From: Candidatus Lindowiibacteriota bacterium
GTDB taxonomy: Bacteria; Lindowbacteria; 2-12-FULL-62-27
Direction: 5' to 3'
Assembly: GCA_023249255.1 (NCBI GenBank)
Contig: JAHFCY010000206.1
Span: forward strand, 1 to 5,759
DNA length: 5,759 nt
Shown here: piece after piece, positions 4,214-5,759 of the stretch
Layout: every line of letters begins with the position of its first letter
Numbering within the stretch: position 1 is the first letter of the stretch
Notes under the pieces: generated by a model
The model's database searches: none
What the model was told of the DNA's origin: nothing
What the model saw: the letters and a program-made list of their open reading frames with translations, nothing else
Made by a program: the position numbers and the translations under genes

Positions 4214-5759
4214 ATGCTGAATCTGACGCTCCGAGAAGAATTCCGAGGCCGACGCCTTAAAGGCACCGCCATCGAGCTCGCCAACGAAAAAAAGACCGGA
4301 GCCACGCAGATTCCCGGCAAGCAATTCCTAAACATCACCTACCCGAGCGGCGATGTGCTGAAGGCCGTCGAAGCGATCGGCCCCGATCAGGGCCGGCCGC
4401 TTGTCCTCATCGGCGAGCGCGGACAGGGCAAGTCTCATATCCTCGCAACGCTCTACCACGCATTGAGCGATCCCAAGACGACGAAGAAGTGGCTCGACGA
4501 CTGGGCCGGCAGGCTCTCGAATCCCAAGATTTCAAAACTGCCCTTGCGCGACCAAATGCTTGTCATCGGCGAGAGCCTTCATCGCCAGCGGTTCCGATTT
4601 CTCTGGGATCTTCTCTTCGACAAACATCCCAACGGCGAATACATCAAGGGGAAGTGGGAGGGTCTCGGCTCGAAAAAGACTCCTGTGCCGTCCGACGAAC
4701 TCATCATCGAGCTTCTCCAGAAACGGCCTGTGGCGCTTCTCCTCGACGAGTTTCAAACCTGGTATGACGGCCTCGTCGATTCTTCCAAGGAACCGCTCAA
4801 AACTTGGGCCTTCAATTTCATCCAGATTCTCTCCGAGATTGCCAAGGAACATCCGGAACTACTGATGCTTGTCGTCTCCGTTCGCGACGGCCGCACCGAC
4901 GCCTATCAGCAGATCCATCGCGTCAATCCGGTTTCCGTCGATTTCAAAGGTCCGAACGCCGAGCGTGACCGATGCCGCCTCCTGCTTCATCGCCTCTTCG
5001 AAAATCGTTCGCAAGTTGCTTCCGCTGACATCGAGCGACTGATCGCGGTTCACGTCTCGGAATATCTTCGCCTCGCCGATGTCCCGCCATCCGATCACGC
5101 CCGTCGTAGGGCAGAATTCATAGAAGTGTGGCCCTTCGCGCCTCACCTCATGCGGCTCCTGCAGGATCAGGTGCTCGTAGCCACGGAAGCGCAGGAGACG
5201 CGCGACCTGATCCGTATTCTGGCTGACGTTTTCAAGAGTCACGGCGAGAAATCGCCCGTGCTTACCGCGGCCGATTTTCGCGTCGACGACGAGGAATCCG
5301 GCATTACCGCGCTTCTCGATTCGGTCGCGAATCAGCACCACGCATCACTTCGTGAGAAAGCCCAACGCAATCTGAATGCCGTGAGCGATGCGGTCGCGAA
5401 TGTGGCCGCAACAGTTCCGCATTTGGCCGAAATCGTCGGCGCTCTCTGGCTTCGATCCCTTGCCGTCGGCAACATGGCCGGCGCCGAACCGAAGGCGCTT
5501 CAGGCCGACATCACTCGTGGCATGGCCATCGACGATAACGCATTCGAGGTCGAGATCGCCTCTATCACCGAAAACAGTTTCAACATTCATCCTTCCGGCG
5601 ATCGACTGGTCTTTCGCGAGGAAGAAAATGCTCGCGCCAAACTCATGTCCTGCGCTCGCAACGATAAGCTTTTCACCGATGGCGCAGACCGCCGTCACCT
5701 CGCCAAGGAGATTCGTTACGTCCTGGCCGGCGCTGACGATATCGCGAGGTCGTTTCGCG
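4214..5759 (+). CDS. DUF499-type P-loop ATPase, anti-phage defence associated (partial, 3' end outside window)
   Basis: An uninterrupted 515-codon frame runs off the right edge. The N-terminus (MLNLTLREEFRGRRLKGTAI, then ELANEKKTGATQIPGKQF) is characteristic of DUF499 proteins. The Walker A motif is GERGQGKS at residues 67-74 (Lys73, Ser74) and Walker B is VALLLDEFQTW at 173-183 (Asp178, Glu179). LLMLVVSVRDG at 217-227 fits a sensor strand. Helical segments fill about 250-420, and NIHPSGDRLVFREEENARAKL (457-477) fits the DUF499 middle region. Family members are commonly 900-1,200 residues, so about half is present. DUF499 ATPases occur in defence islands, with DUF1156 methyltransferases, DUF3780 proteins and helicases, and the domain is also reported for BREX BrxC/PglY. 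ATP-driven action on DNA or phage is inferred. With a long gap and a possible operator upstream, this is probably the first gene of its operon. Its GC-rich, C-ending codon use differs from the peptidase gene. Confidence 0.9.
   Translation, partial: MLNLTLREEFRGRRLKGTAIELANEKKTGATQIPGKQFLNITYPSGDVLKAVEAIGPDQGRPLVLIGERGQGKSHILATLYHALSDPKTTKKWLDDWAGRLSNPKISKLPLRDQMLVIGESLHRQRFRFLWDLLFDKHPNGEYIKGKWEGLGSKKTPVPSDELIIELLQKRPVALLLDEFQTWYDGLVDSSKEPLKTWAFNFIQILSEIAKEHPELLMLVVSVRDGRTDAYQQIHRVNPVSVDFKGPNAERDRCRLLLHRLFENRSQVASADIERLIAVHVSEYLRLADVPPSDHARRRAEFIEVWPFAPHLMRLLQDQVLVATEAQETRDLIRILADVFKSHGEKSPVLTAADFRVDDEESGITALLDSVANQHHASLREKAQRNLNAVSDAVANVAATVPHLAEIVGALWLRSLAVGNMAGAEPKALQADITRGMAIDDNAFEVEIASITENSFNIHPSGDRLVFREEENARAKLMSCARNDKLFTDGADRRHLAKEIRYVLAGADDIARSFR

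Noticed and set aside
4532-5698. Three long minus-strand open frames (4852-4532, 5341-4859, 5698-5345)
   Set aside because: They are the antisense of the DUF499 ATPase gene. GC-rich C-ending codons keep the opposite frame open, and the sense product has clear Walker motifs while these have none.
1-5759. tRNA, rRNA, CRISPR arrays and insertion sequences
   Set aside because: I saw no cloverleaf, no regularly spaced repeats and no transposase-like protein with terminal inverted repeats.

Overview
The window looks like bacterial chromosome from an accessory region. I cannot name the organism. The standard genetic code fits: the minus-strand genes use a TGA stop overlapping a GTG start. Gene start signals are AG-rich ribosome binding sites. 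Base composition varies by block. The left third and the right end are GC-rich, with codons ending mostly in G or C. The middle block (about 1780-4200) is visibly more AT-rich, which fits a mosaic of transferred segments.

Layout: positions 1-1030 hold three tightly packed minus-strand genes (132 aa, 85 aa, and a gene running off the left edge). The last carries a Cys/His cluster followed by the H-G-G-x-S-T-G motif seen in small phage terminase-like proteins, so I read this as one end of a prophage or phage-derived block. Facing away from it, 1114-1776 encodes a conserved protein of unknown function with an OB-like N-terminal half and a five-cysteine C-terminal half. A gene-free stretch with small inverted repeats follows (1777-2019).

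Positions 2020-3948 hold a probable two-gene unit: a 61-residue acidic helical protein, then a long protein with the Q/C/H/D layout of a papain-like or C39-like cysteine peptidase. The second gene appears to start well before its first ATG: the 144 bases between the genes are open in its frame and read like protein. A weak or rare CTG start, or readthrough of the single TGA separating the two genes, would explain this. A short internal stretch also reads better in another frame.

After a 265-base gap with repeated AATGAT elements, a DUF499-type P-loop ATPase starts at 4214 and runs off the right edge. DUF499 proteins are known from defence islands, including BREX-related systems and DUF1156-methyltransferase loci, so the right end probably opens a multi-gene anti-phage operon. 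Whether the peptidase unit takes part in that defence or only shares the island cannot be told from this window.
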